From: KBS50 sp042434095
GTDB lineage: Bacteria; Actinomycetota; Actinomycetes; Mycobacteriales; Micromonosporaceae
Assembly (NCBI RefSeq): GCF_042434095.1
Contig: NZ_JBHLUE010000004.1
Coordinates: forward strand, 558,001 to 622,000
Length of the DNA: 64,000 nucleotides
Reading direction: 5' to 3'
The translations under genes were made by a program, and so were the position numbers. This document shows, one piece after another, positions 42,695 through 51,984 of this stretch. Numbering within the stretch: the first letter of the stretch is position 1; each line of letters opens with the position of its first letter. A model generated the notes under the pieces. That model ran no database searches, was not told the DNA's origin, and saw only the letters and a list, made by a program, of their open reading frames with translations.

Positions 42695-43588
42695 TCAGAG
42701 TCGGCCGGCCGCCAGGCCCAGCAGGTCGTCGAGGATCCTTCCGCCCTGCAGCAGCAGGGACAGGTGCCCCTCGTCGTCGTACAGGTGCGCCCGGGCGGTC
42801 CGGATGTGCTCGGCCAGCCACCGGCCGTGCTGCGGCGGCACCGTCCGGTCCTGCGCGCCCTGCCAGACCGCGACCGGTACGGCGATGGCGGACAGGTCGA
42901 AGCCCCACGGCCGGACGAACGCGAGGTCGTCGTCCCGCCACCCGGCGACGCCGGTGGAGACGGACCGGCGGAACGACTCGGCGAGCGCGTCGGCGAAGTC
43001 GCCCGTCAGCGCGGCCCGGTCCACCTCCGAGGCGAGCCCGCCCAGCGCGGCCGCCACGTCGGCGCCGGTGATCCCGGCCAGCCCCGGCTGGCCGGCCGTG
43101 AGGAACGCGGTGAGCGCCTCGGCGCCGTCGCGGGCCGCCGTGAACTCCTCGAGGTTCTCGGGGCCCATCCCGGCGTACCAGTCGAGCCCGTCGGCCTCGA
43201 ACGGCGCCACCCCGGCCACGGTGGCCGCCGCCACGCAGCGGTCGGGCAGGCCCGCGGCGCAGGCGAGCGCGTGCGGCCCGCCGCCGGACGTGCCGACCGT
43301 GACGAACCGGTCGCACCCCAGGTGGTCGAGCACGGCCCGGGTGTCGGCCGCGGCGTCCGCGACGGTCCGGCCGGGCCGCGGCGCCGACCCGGCGTAGCCG
43401 GGCCGGGAGTAGAACACCGTCCGTAGCCCGCGCTCCGCGGCCGGCCGGCTCAGCTCCGGTACGTCCGCCGCGGCCGACGGCGTGCCGGAGTGCACCACCA
43501 GCACCGGCCCATCGGCCGGCCCGGTCACCAGCACCTCCAGCTCGCGCCCGTCCTCGGCACGGACAGTGGTCGGATCGGTCCCGGACAT
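42695..43588 (-). CDS. Alpha/beta hydrolase
   Basis: 297 residues from ATG 43588 with a GGGGGG ribosome site; the open frame upstream to 44050 is antisense to a lipoprotein. Nucleophile serine in VGTSGGGPHALACAA, Asp in WQGAQDRTVPPQHG, His in YDDEGHLSLLL; oxyanion-hole region HSGTPSAAAD. The cap domain is helical (PFEADGLDWYAGMGPENLEEF). Typical of broad-substrate hydrolases of the epoxide-hydrolase/proline-iminopeptidase clan; substrate unknown. Confidence 0.9.
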   Translation of the reverse strand: MSGTDPTTVRAEDGRELEVLVTGPADGPVLVVHSGTPSAAADVPELSRPAAERGLRTVFYSRPGYAGSAPRPGRTVADAAADTRAVLDHLGCDRFVTVGTSGGGPHALACAAGLPDRCVAAATVAGVAPFEADGLDWYAGMGPENLEEFTAARDGAEALTAFLTAGQPGLAGITGADVAAALGGLASEVDRAALTGDFADALAESFRRSVSTGVAGWRDDDLAFVRPWGFDLSAIAVPVAVWQGAQDRTVPPQHGRWLAEHIRTARAHLYDDEGHLSLLLQGGRILDDLLGLAAGRL

Positions 43589-43802
43589 CGCGTCCCCCCA
43601 GATCGCCCTACGCGCGAATACGAGGCCGATGCTACGGCCGCCTGGGCACGACGGCAGCCTCGCCCACCCCGCGCGCCTTCCCGGGCCGACCGCCGGACGT
43701 CCCGGCGGAAGGGCTGCGCGGGGACCGGTGATGAAACGCTCGCGGTGGCGGCGGCGCTGGTCAAGTTGGACCCGATTCATCACGAATGGAGCACGTGGAC
43801 CC

Positions 43803-44414
43803 ATGAGATCAGCAACAGGGCTTCGGCTGGCGGCACCGGCGATCGTCGGGATGGCACTGGCGACCGTGTCCGGCTGCGGCACCGGGGCCGAGGACGCCGA
43901 CGTCGCCTGGAAGGGCTCGGCCTCCCCCACCGCCAGCACCGGCACGGCGCCGACCGCCAGCGCCAGCACGGCGCCGGCCCGGCCGGCGAAGCTGACCTCG
44001 GCCTGCAAGCTCCTTCCGGCCAAAACGGTCAACACCGTGCTCGGCGGCACCGCCGCGACCCGGCTGAGCGCCCACGAGGAGCCGGTGGAGAAAAAGTCCG
44101 GCCGGACCCGGATCTCCTGCAGCTACGGACGGGACGGCAACGAGCCGTTCGCGCTGCTCGTGTCGATGCGCCCGGGCCAGGCCGACGAGGCCGAGGCGCA
44201 GCTGGACGGCATCGCGGCGAACAGCGGGGTGAAGGCCACCCGGTTGACGGTGCACGACGCCGGCGCGGTGACGTACGCCAAGGAGGGCATGCGCAGCATC
44301 GCCGTGGCGGTGCCGTACCAGGACGAGCTGCGACTGGTCATCTTCGCCGCCCCGCAGGTGGTGCCGCAGTCGAAGCTGGTCGACCTGGCGGAGCACGTGG
44401 TCAAGCAGGTTTGA
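43803..44414 (+). CDS. Lipoprotein, DUF3558-like
   Basis: 203 residues from ATG 43803. Signal peptide with lipobox ...VGMALATVSGC, so Cys ~25 is lipidated. A Thr/Ala/Ser-rich linker is followed by a small domain with two cysteines (LTSACKLLPAKTVNTVLGG and ISCSYGRDGNEPF) as in DUF3558 lipoproteins. Attached to the outer face of the membrane. Function unknown. Ends just before a perfect palindromic terminator. Confidence 0.85.
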   Translation: MRSATGLRLAAPAIVGMALATVSGCGTGAEDADVAWKGSASPTASTGTAPTASASTAPARPAKLTSACKLLPAKTVNTVLGGTAATRLSAHEEPVEKKSGRTRISCSYGRDGNEPFALLVSMRPGQADEAEAQLDGIAANSGVKATRLTVHDAGAVTYAKEGMRSIAVAVPYQDELRLVIFAAPQVVPQSKLVDLAEHVVKQV

Positions 44415-44420
44415 CCGTCC

Positions 44421-44454
44421 GAGGCGCGCGGCGGGCCGGCCCGCCGCGCGCCTC
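44421..44454. terminator. Perfect 34-bp palindromic terminator
   Basis: GAGGCGCGCGGCGGGCC followed immediately by its exact complement, 6 bp after the lipoprotein stop and 17 bp before the convergent ArsR gene's stop. GC only, no U-tract. Confidence 0.8.
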
Positions 44455-44470
44455 AGCGGGCCCGCCCGGC

Positions 44471-45463
44471 CTAACCGGCGGCCGAAAGCAGCGCGTCGGC
44501 GACCGTGGTCCGGGTGTTCATCCGGGACCGCCCCTCCCGGTGCGTGGTGACCAGGCCGGCCGCGCGCAGGATCGTGAGCTGCTGGGAGACCCCGGCCGGC
44601 GACATCCCGGTACGCCGGGACAGCTCGGTGACCGACACCGGCGCGGCCAGCTCGGCGAGCAGCCGGGCCCGGCCCGGCCCGAGCACCGCGGTCAGCGCCC
44701 CGGAGGCCCCGCCGGGCAGCTCCCAGAGCGTGCCGGCGCCGCGGGCCGGGTAGGCCAGCTGGGGCGGCTCCGCCGCCGCGACGCTCAGCACGCTCGGCCA
44801 GACGAAGACGGACGGGATGAGCACGAGCCCGCTGCCGGCCGGCACGTCCGGCGCGGCGCAGTTGCGCTGGTCGACGCAGAGCGCATCGCCCTCCCAGCGC
44901 ACCCCCTCGTGCAGGTCGTTGAGCAGCCCCGCGGCGCCGCCCCCGGCCAGGGCCCGGGCCCGGGCGAACACCTCGGCCTCGAGCAGGAGCCGGATCCGTG
45001 GCCAGTCGGCGGCCAGGGCGATCTGCCAGTAGGCGTTGATCTCCCGTACCAGCCGGCGCAGCCCGGCCGCGGGGTCGGCGGCCAGCCCGGCCAGCTCCGG
45101 GGTCGGCGCGCCGCCGTAGAGCGCGAGCTGCTCCCGGACCATCGCGGCCGGCGTGCCGGCCAGCGCGGCCAGCTCGTCGGCCAGCACCGGATCGAGACCG
45201 GCGGGCGTCGGGGTGAGGAAGTCGGGCAGGTATCCCGGCGCGGCCGGGATGAGCTGCCAGAGCAGTCCGCCACCGGCGCCGACCAGCCCGGCCGCGGCCA
45301 GCGCCGGCCGGACCCGGCGTACCCAGGGCAGGTGGATGGCGTGGTCGCCGGGATTGCGCAGCACCCGGACGCTGGCCACCACCTCCCACAGGCAGGAGGC
45401 GGCGAACCGGACCCGCGCCACCGCGCCCGCGGACAGCCCGATGGAGACCACGCGTACCCTCAT
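44471..45463 (-). CDS. ArsR-family transcriptional regulator with large N-terminal domain
   Basis: 330 residues. The winged helix is at the C-terminus (LAAPVSVTELSRRTGMSPAGVSQQLTILRAAGLVTTHREGRSRMNTRTTVADALL). The N-terminal ~240 residues (SVRVLRNPGDHAIHLPWVRRV...LPDFLTPTP) match the DUF5937 type found in actinobacterial ArsR-like regulators. No thiol metal site, so the inducer is probably organic. ATG 45463 touches a perfect palindrome, indicating autorepression and control of the divergent isocitrate-lyase-family gene. Confidence 0.9.
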   Translation of the reverse strand: MRVRVVSIGLSAGAVARVRFAASCLWEVVASVRVLRNPGDHAIHLPWVRRVRPALAAAGLVGAGGGLLWQLIPAAPGYLPDFLTPTPAGLDPVLADELAALAGTPAAMVREQLALYGGAPTPELAGLAADPAAGLRRLVREINAYWQIALAADWPRIRLLLEAEVFARARALAGGGAAGLLNDLHEGVRWEGDALCVDQRNCAAPDVPAGSGLVLIPSVFVWPSVLSVAAAEPPQLAYPARGAGTLWELPGGASGALTAVLGPGRARLLAELAAPVSVTELSRRTGMSPAGVSQQLTILRAAGLVTTHREGRSRMNTRTTVADALLSAAG

Positions 45464-45480
45464 TTCAGCCGGAGCTGAAA
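45463..45480. promoter_or_regulatory. ArsR operator palindrome
   Basis: TTTCAGC and GCTGAAA, perfect 7-bp arms around CGGA. Its first base is part of the ArsR start codon; the divergent gene begins 39 bp away. Both promoters would be covered by a bound dimer. Confidence 0.75.
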
Positions 45481-45518
45481 CATTACGCCGCCGGCCCGCG
45501 CGGACCGACACTGAGCCG

Positions 45519-46334
45519 GTGAACGATCGAATCGACAGCGCCGAACAGTTCCGCTCCCTGCACCGCCCCGGCTCACCGCTGGTCCTGGTCAACGCCTGGG
45601 ACGCCGCCAGCGCCGCCGTGGTGGCGGCCGCCGGGGCCGCCGCGGTCGGCACCACCAGCGCCGGCGTGGCGTGGAGCCTGGGCGCCGCGGACGGCAACCG
45701 GCTGGACCGCGGTCCGGCCGTCGACCTGGTACGCCGGGTCGCGGCCGCGGTGTCCGTACCGGTCAGCGCCGACATCGAGTCCGGTTTCGGGGCCACCCCC
45801 GCCGAGGTCGGCGAGACGGTACGGGCGGTGCTGGCCGCCGGCGCGGTGGGGGTCAACATCGAGGACGGCCTGTCCGACCGCTCGCTGCGGGACGTGGCCG
45901 ACCAGGTCGCCCGGCTGGCCGCGGCCCGGGCCGCGGCGGACGAGGCCGGGACGCCGCTGTTCCTGAACGCCCGGGTGGACACGCTCCTGTTCCGCGCGGG
46001 CGGGGTGCCGGAGACCGTGGAGCGGGCCACCGCGTACCTGGCCGCGGGGGCCGACGGCATCTTCGTGCCGGGCGCCACCGACCCGGACCTGGTCGCCGAG
46101 CTGGCACGGGCCATCCCGGCGCCGCTGAACGTGCTGGCCGGGCCCGGCGCGCCCAGCGTGCCCGAGTTGGCGGCCCTGGGCGTGGCCCGGGTGAGCCTCG
46201 GCTCGGCGGTGGCCGAGGCGGCGTACGGCCTGGTCCGCCGGGCGGCCATCGAGGCGTACGGCGCCGGGACGTACGACGCGCTGGCCGACGACCCGGTGCC
46301 GTACCCCCAGCTGAACGCCCTGCTGGCCGGCTGA
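45519..46334 (+). CDS. Isocitrate lyase/phosphoenolpyruvate mutase family protein
   Basis: 271 residues. (beta/alpha)8 motifs: LVLVNAWDAASAAVVAAAGAAAVGTTSAG, VSADIESGFGATPAEVGETV (metal-binding Asp/Glu), VGVNIEDGLSD, LFLNARVDTL and IFVPGATDPDLVAEL. The key lyase Cys-containing KKCGH loop is absent, as in the PEP-mutase/oxaloacetate-hydrolase-like group; substrate unknown, a 2-oxo or C-P/C-C lyase reaction is likely. GTG 45519, weak ribosome site. Divergent from an ArsR gene with a shared operator; ends at the 52-bp repeat. Confidence 0.88.
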   Translation: MNDRIDSAEQFRSLHRPGSPLVLVNAWDAASAAVVAAAGAAAVGTTSAGVAWSLGAADGNRLDRGPAVDLVRRVAAAVSVPVSADIESGFGATPAEVGETVRAVLAAGAVGVNIEDGLSDRSLRDVADQVARLAAARAAADEAGTPLFLNARVDTLLFRAGGVPETVERATAYLAAGADGIFVPGATDPDLVAELARAIPAPLNVLAGPGAPSVPELAALGVARVSLGSAVAEAAYGLVRRAAIEAYGAGTYDALADDPVPYPQLNALLAG

Positions 46335-46352
46335 GCACCGCGCCGCCCAAGC

Positions 46353-46404
46353 GTTAGGAAGGGCCCCTTCCTATACAAAAAGCGATAAGAAGGGGCCCTT
46401 CCTT
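46353..46404. repeat. 52-bp palindromic element, copy D
   Basis: Best-matched copy: left arm AGGAAGGGCCCCTTC pairs perfectly with its complement on the right, 15 bp, extended by TAT/ATA past one mismatch and closed by a ~10-nt A-rich centre (ACAAAAAGCG). Lies 18 bp past the isocitrate-lyase-family stop and ends exactly at the stop codon of the convergent amidase gene, so it fills the whole intergenic space. Confidence 0.95.
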
Positions 46405-47523
46405 TCACCGCCGGAACGACTGGCGGAGGATGCCGCCGACGAGGGCGCACCAGGTCTCGGTGCTCACCTTGCCGTTGGGGGTGAGCCCGTGCAGCCGCTG
46501 GATGTCCTGCACGGCCTTCATCGTCGGGTGGTCGTAGGTCCCGGTGTTGGCGACGTCGGCGCACCCCTTGTGGTTGAGGATGTACTGCACGGCCTGCACC
46601 GGCAGGCCGGTGGCGTCCTTGTCCAGCTCGGGCGCGAGGGTTTCCCAGGTGGCGTTGGTGAGCGTGGCGTCGACGTCCACCGGCAGCCCCTGGCTGGCCT
46701 GCCACGACTGCACGGCCGTCACGGTGGCGGCGTCGAACACGCCGGTGAGCGGCACGGCGTACCCGCGGAAGGCCAGCAGGTATTGCGCCACCCGGACCAC
46801 CGGGCCGCCGACGAACCGCCAGATGTCCGGCCAGCGCCGGGCCGGAATGTCGCCGATCGCGGTGCCGAGTTCGGCGGCGATCCGCCGGCGCAGGCCGGGG
46901 AAGAGCCGGTAGAACGCCACCCCGGGGCAGTCGGTCTCGCGGAAGTCCCAATGCCCGAAGATGTCGGAGGCGTGCAGGCCGTACTGCCGGCAGACCGTGA
47001 CGCAGAGCCGGACCAGCGAGTCGAGCAGCGCCGCGGGCGGCGTTTCGGTGACGTAGGTGCCCTCGTTCTCGATGCCGATGGCGTTGCCGTTCTCCCCGGG
47101 GCAGTGCGCCGCGACCACCTGATGCTCCCCGCCGGCCAGCATCTCCAGGCTGCGGTGCCGGCCCTCCAGCACGTACCCGCCGCGGCTGACCGTGAAGTGT
47201 TGCCCGGTGTCGGCCCAGCCGTTGGTGTCCAGGTGCAGGTTCTGGCAGTCCCGGGCCAGCTGCAGGGCGTGCTCCCGGGAGTAGTCGGTCACGTTGGGGA
47301 ACGCCATGTGATGCAAAATGATCTTGTTGGTGACATTGCCGCTGATCTGGATGGTGCTGGCCGGCGGCCGGGCGCCCCACTGGTCGCAACCGATGATCCA
47401 GGACAGGTCCGTCCCGGGGGCGGCCGCCGCCGTGCCGGCGGTGCCCAGCTGGGTGCCGACCACCGCGAGGGTGGCGCCGCCCAGGCCGGCCCGCAGCAGC
47501 GTACGTCGATCAAGCTCGGACAT
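46405..47523 (-). CDS. Tat-exported N-acetylmuramoyl-L-alanine amidase with two peptidoglycan-binding domains
   Basis: 372 residues from ATG 47523 (GAGGAAG upstream). Twin-arginine signal DRRTLLRAGLGGATLAVVG...AAAA. Amidase_2/PGRP domain with zinc ligands His in IILHHMAF, His in FGHWDFRETDCPG and Cys in the same block, plus GIENEGTY. Two PG_binding_1 repeats follow (VVRVAQYLLAFRGYAVPLTGVFDAAT and AVQYILNHKGC...). Cleaves or senses peptidoglycan outside the cell, folded before export. Upstream start MIFIHP is weaker. Confidence 0.93.
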   Translation of the reverse strand: MSELDRRTLLRAGLGGATLAVVGTQLGTAGTAAAAPGTDLSWIIGCDQWGARPPASTIQISGNVTNKIILHHMAFPNVTDYSREHALQLARDCQNLHLDTNGWADTGQHFTVSRGGYVLEGRHRSLEMLAGGEHQVVAAHCPGENGNAIGIENEGTYVTETPPAALLDSLVRLCVTVCRQYGLHASDIFGHWDFRETDCPGVAFYRLFPGLRRRIAAELGTAIGDIPARRWPDIWRFVGGPVVRVAQYLLAFRGYAVPLTGVFDAATVTAVQSWQASQGLPVDVDATLTNATWETLAPELDKDATGLPVQAVQYILNHKGCADVANTGTYDHPTMKAVQDIQRLHGLTPNGKVSTETWCALVGGILRQSFRR

Positions 47524-47631
47524 CACGTCTTCCTCTCCCAGCCGGGGTGATCGAGCCGGATGAATGAAAATCATCTACGGCTTCGATCGTCAAACCGGAG
47601 GATATTGCCGAGTGACACGGAACACCAGACC

Positions 47632-47678
47632 TTGCCGGCCCGCTATACGAGCGTATAGTCCTCTGTTAGGTCGTATAG
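47632..47678 (+). promoter_or_regulatory. TetR promoter with overlapping operator
   Basis: -35 TTGCCG (47632), 16-bp spacer, -10 TATAGT (47654). The perfect palindrome CTATACG-AG-CGTATAG (47643-47658) overlaps the -10, and a further half site CGTATAG lies at 47672. Expected to let the adjacent TetR protein repress its own operon. Confidence 0.75.
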
Positions 47679-47710
47679 GAATTGACGCTGACGTAGAGGC
47701 GGTGGGCAGG

Positions 47711-48451
47711 ATGGCGACGGCGCGGCCGGTCGGCGACCCGGGGTTCGAGGACCTGACGGCGCGGGCCCGGATCCGGGACGCGGCGCTGCGACTGTTCGCC
47801 GAGCGCGGCATCGAGGCCACCAGCGTGCGGGACATCGCGGCCGCCGCCGGGGTGTCGCCGGGACTGATCCGGCACCACTTCGGCTCCAAGGCCGCGCTCC
47901 GGGACGCCTGCGACGCGTACGCGATGGAGCAGGTCGACCGGCTCCGCGCGGACATGTTCGACCGCGGCGGCATCTCCGACCCCACCTTCCTGGGCGCGGT
48001 CCAGCCCGCCGCACGGTTGCTGCAGAGCTACCTCACCCGGTCCCTGATGGACGGCTCGGAGACCGCGATCGCGCGGTTCGACGAGATGGTGGACATCGGC
48101 GAGCGGTGGATGCTCGACCACGGCATGGGGACGAAGGCGCGCGACCCGCGGGCCATGACCGCGGTGATCGCGCTGATGAAGCTCGGCGTCTTCGTCATGC
48201 AGGACCACCTGTCCCGGGTGCTCGACGTGGACATGAACACCACGGCCGGATACATCCGGATGCTCCGCGGCTTCGTGGACATGTCCACCCAGCCGATGCT
48301 CACGACCGAGCAGGCCGACCAGCTGCACGCGGCGCTGGACCGGCTGGAGTCCGACGGCGAGCGTCACCGGACGGCCTCGGACACCGTCCAGCACGAGGAC
48401 CACGGCGCGGAGGGCGCCGGGACAGACGACGGCGCGGAGGGCGCCGCCTGA
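47711..48451 (+). CDS. TetR-family repressor
   Basis: 246 residues from ATG 47711 (GGCAGG upstream). N-terminal TetR_N: ARIRDAALRLFAERGIEATSVRDIAAAAGVSPGLIRHHFGSKAALRDACD. The C-terminal ligand domain is helical; the last ~30 residues are acidic and repetitive (EDHGAEGAGTDDGAEGAA). Followed 45 bp later by an ABC ATPase-permease pair, the usual layout for a TetR-controlled exporter. Confidence 0.93.
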   Translation: MATARPVGDPGFEDLTARARIRDAALRLFAERGIEATSVRDIAAAAGVSPGLIRHHFGSKAALRDACDAYAMEQVDRLRADMFDRGGISDPTFLGAVQPAARLLQSYLTRSLMDGSETAIARFDEMVDIGERWMLDHGMGTKARDPRAMTAVIALMKLGVFVMQDHLSRVLDVDMNTTAGYIRMLRGFVDMSTQPMLTTEQADQLHAALDRLESDGERHRTASDTVQHEDHGAEGAGTDDGAEGAA

Positions 48452-48496
48452 GACGGCGGCGCCGCCGGCGCCGCGACCTTCACGGGAGGAACCACA

Positions 48497-49407
<911 letters not shown>

Positions 49408-49411
<4 letters not shown>

Positions 49412-51006
49412 CCGGCACCGGCAGGCTCATCCGGCTGATCCTGCGCCGGGACCGGGTGCTGCTGCCGCTGTGGGTGCTCATCATCGGCGTGCTGCCATCG
49501 ACGTACGTGGCCTCGTTCCGCACCCTGTTCTCGACCGTCGCGGAGCGGCACCACTACGCCGAGACGAGCGCCAACAGCTCAACCATGGTGGCCCTGTACG
49601 GCCAGGTGACCGGGGACAGCCTGGGCGAGCTGGCCACCTGGCGGGCCGGCTTCATGCCGATCATCGTCGCGCTGTTCAGTCTGCTCACGGTCATCCGGCA
49701 CACCCGCACCGAGGAGGAGGCCGGCCGGCGGGAGCTGATCGGCGCCACGGTGGTGGGTCGGCACGCCGGCCTGGCGGCCGCGCTCATCACCACCTGCGCG
49801 GCCAACCTGGTGCTGGCCCTCGTCGTCGCGGGCAGCACGGCCGGCCAGCACGTACCGGCCGGCGGCGCGCTGGCCCTCGGCCTGGAGTTCGCGATCGCCG
49901 GCTGGATCTTCGCGGGCGTCGGCGCGGTGGTGGCGCAGCTGACCACCGGCGCGGGCGCGGCCCGCGGCATCGGCATCGTCGTGCTCGGCGTGGCGTTCGT
50001 GCTGCGGATGACCGGCGACCTGAGCGGCGCCTCGGGCGGATCGCTGTCCTGGCTGTCCTGGGTCTCGCCGATCGGCCTCGGCATGCGGATCAACCCGTTC
50101 GGCGGGAACCGCTGGTGGGTGGTGGCCATCGGCGCGGCCGTGACCGCCGCGCTCTGGGCCGGGGCCGTGGCGCTGTCGGGTCAGCGGGACGTCGGCGCCG
50201 GCCTGCTGCCGGACCGGCTCGGCCCGGCCACCGCAGCCGCGGGGCTGGGCACGCCGCTGGGGCTGGCCTGGCGGCTGCACCGCGGCCTGCTGGTCGGCTG
50301 GTCGGTCGGCTTCGCCCTGCTGGGACTGGTGTTCGGCAGCCTCACCAACAGCATCCAGGACATGGTCAGCGGCAACGCGGAGCTGGAGCAGGCGTTCGCC
50401 CGCCTCGGCGGCACCAGCGGGCTGGTCGACGCGTACCTCGCCTCCACCATGGGCATCCTCGGCCTGATCGCGGCCGGGTACGCGATCCAGGCCACCCTCC
50501 GGATGCGTGCCGAGGAGGCCGGCGGGCGCGCCGAGCCGGTCCTCGGCACGGCGGTGAGCCGCCTCGGCTGGGCCGCCAGCCACCTGCTGTTCTCGCTGCT
50601 CGGTCCGGCGGTGGTGCTGGCCGTGGCCGGGTTGACGGCCGGGCTCTCGGCCGGCGCCGTCAACCACGACGTGTCCGGGTTGGTGCCCCGGGTGCTCGGC
50701 GGCGCGCTCGTGCAGCTGCCCGCCGTCTGGGTGCTGGCGGCCATCGCGGTGGCGCTGTTCGGCTTCGCTCCCCGGCTGGCCCCGGTCACCTGGGGCGCGC
50801 TGACCGCCTGCCTGCTGATCAACCTGGTCGGCGGCGTGCTTCAGCTCAACCAGCGGGTGCTGGACGTGTCGCCGTTCACCCACATTCCCAAGCTGCCCGG
50901 CGCGCACTGGTCGGTCGTACCGCTGGTGTGGCTGCTCGCGGTGGCCGTGCTGCTGGGCGGCGCCGGCCTGGCCGGACTGCGCCGCCGCGACATCCCGGTC
51001 GGCTGA
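49408..51006 (+). CDS. Large ABC-2 permease (polyketide-antibiotic-exporter type)
   Basis: 532 residues, about twelve membrane helices in two six-helix halves (first half starts LIRLILRRDRVLLPLWVLIIGVLPSTYVASF, second half WRLHRGLLVGWSVGFALLGLVFGSL). One polypeptide therefore replaces a permease dimer, as in actinobacterial antibiotic exporters. Partner of the preceding ATPase under TetR control. Substrate unknown. Confidence 0.92.
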
Positions 51007-51027
51007 TCCGCGATGACCCCGCCGGTC

Positions 51028-51072
51028 GTCAACTAGAGGTTGACGATCGGCGGGCGTCAACCTAGAGTTGAC
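51028..51072 (+). promoter_or_regulatory. Leaderless promoter with twin palindromic operators
   Basis: Two palindromes, GTCAAC-N5-GTTGAC, at 51028-51044 and 51056-51072. The first contains -35 TTGACG (51040); 17 bp later the second contains -10 TAGAGT (51063). The predicted transcription start is at or within a base or two of the ATG at 51075, leaving no room for a ribosome site. Both core promoter boxes are embedded in operator arms. Confidence 0.8.
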
Positions 51073-51074
51073 GC

Positions 51075-51809
51075 ATGACCGAACCAACGCGAACCACCAG
51101 CCCGATCCGCCTCGACGACCTGATCGAGGGGATCAAGCGCGCCCGTTCCGACGTACTCGAACAGCTCGCCGACGCGGTCGTCGCGGCCGACCACCTCGGC
51201 GAGGTGGCCGACCACCTGATCGGGCACTTCGTCGACCAGGCCCGCCGCTCCGGCGCATCCTGGACCGACATCGGCCGGAGCATGGGGGTGAGCAAGCAGG
51301 CCGCGCAGAAGCGCTTCGTCCCGAAGGCGCCCGGTGAGGGCGAGGCGCTGGATCCCAGTCAGGGCTTCAGCCGGTACACCGTCCGGGCCCGCAACGCGGT
51401 GATCTCCGCGCACAACATCACCAAGGAAGCCCACAACGCGCAGATCCGGCCCGCGCACCTGGTCCTGGCCCTGCTCGCCGATCCGGATTCGCTGGCCACC
51501 AAGGCCATCACCGCCCAGGGCGTCGCCCTGGACGCCGTACGCGAGGCGGCCACCGCGGCGCTGCCACCGGCCGGGGACGACGTGCCCGCGATGATCCCGT
51601 TCGACCAGGACAGCAAGAAGGCCCTCGAACTCACCTACCGCGAGGCGCTGCGGCTGGGCCACAACTACATCGGCACCGAGCACATCCTGCTCGCGCTGCT
51701 GGAACAGGAGAATGGCGCCGCGGCCGGCGTGCTGTCCGGCGTCGGTCTCAGCAAGGCCGCCTCGGAGGCCGCGATAGCCGAGGCGCTGGCCGGCCTTCAG
51801 CAGAAGTAA
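51075..51809 (+). CDS. HTH/Clp-N domain protein (Clp repeat regulator)
   Basis: 244 residues. An N-terminal HTH of the type SGASWTDIGRSMGVSKQAAQKRFVPK, then two Clp_N repeats (FSRYTVRARNAVISAHNITKEAHNAQIRPAHLVLALLAD and FDQDSKKALELTYREALRLGHNYIGTEHILLALLEQENGAAAG) without any AAA+ domain. Clp_N repeats bind ClpC/ClpB or adaptor substrates. The protein may be a DNA-binding regulator whose stability or activity follows the Clp machinery; the upstream palindromes suggest autoregulation. No SD; start decided by the promoter. Confidence 0.88.
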   Translation: MTEPTRTTSPIRLDDLIEGIKRARSDVLEQLADAVVAADHLGEVADHLIGHFVDQARRSGASWTDIGRSMGVSKQAAQKRFVPKAPGEGEALDPSQGFSRYTVRARNAVISAHNITKEAHNAQIRPAHLVLALLADPDSLATKAITAQGVALDAVREAATAALPPAGDDVPAMIPFDQDSKKALELTYREALRLGHNYIGTEHILLALLEQENGAAAGVLSGVGLSKAASEAAIAEALAGLQQK

Positions 51810-51826
51810 CCGTTGACTCGGCGACA

Positions 51827-51864
51827 GCCGCCGGCGGCGAGCAGCAGCCGCCGCCGGCGGCGGC
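51827..51864. terminator. Possible GC hairpin after the Clp-N gene
   Basis: GCCGCCGGCGGC-type palindromic runs on either side of GAGCAGCA, 18 bp past the stop. Low-complexity GCC/GGC sequence makes chance pairing likely. Confidence 0.3.
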
Positions 51865-51984
51865 GAGTCCCCGCGACACCGCCGTGCCCCGAACCACGCC
51901 GGAATGCTCGTCATCTGAGAGTGACCGGCCACTCGCGCTCCGAGGCCGGAACGTGTCGTACGGCCGTGCGAACGTGCCAGAGTG

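Noticed and set aside
44471..47389. 972-codon minus-strand frame across the ArsR, PEP-mutase and amidase region
   Set aside because: Only its last 330 codons match a real ArsR protein. The rest is an antisense or out-of-frame shadow of the neighbouring genes.
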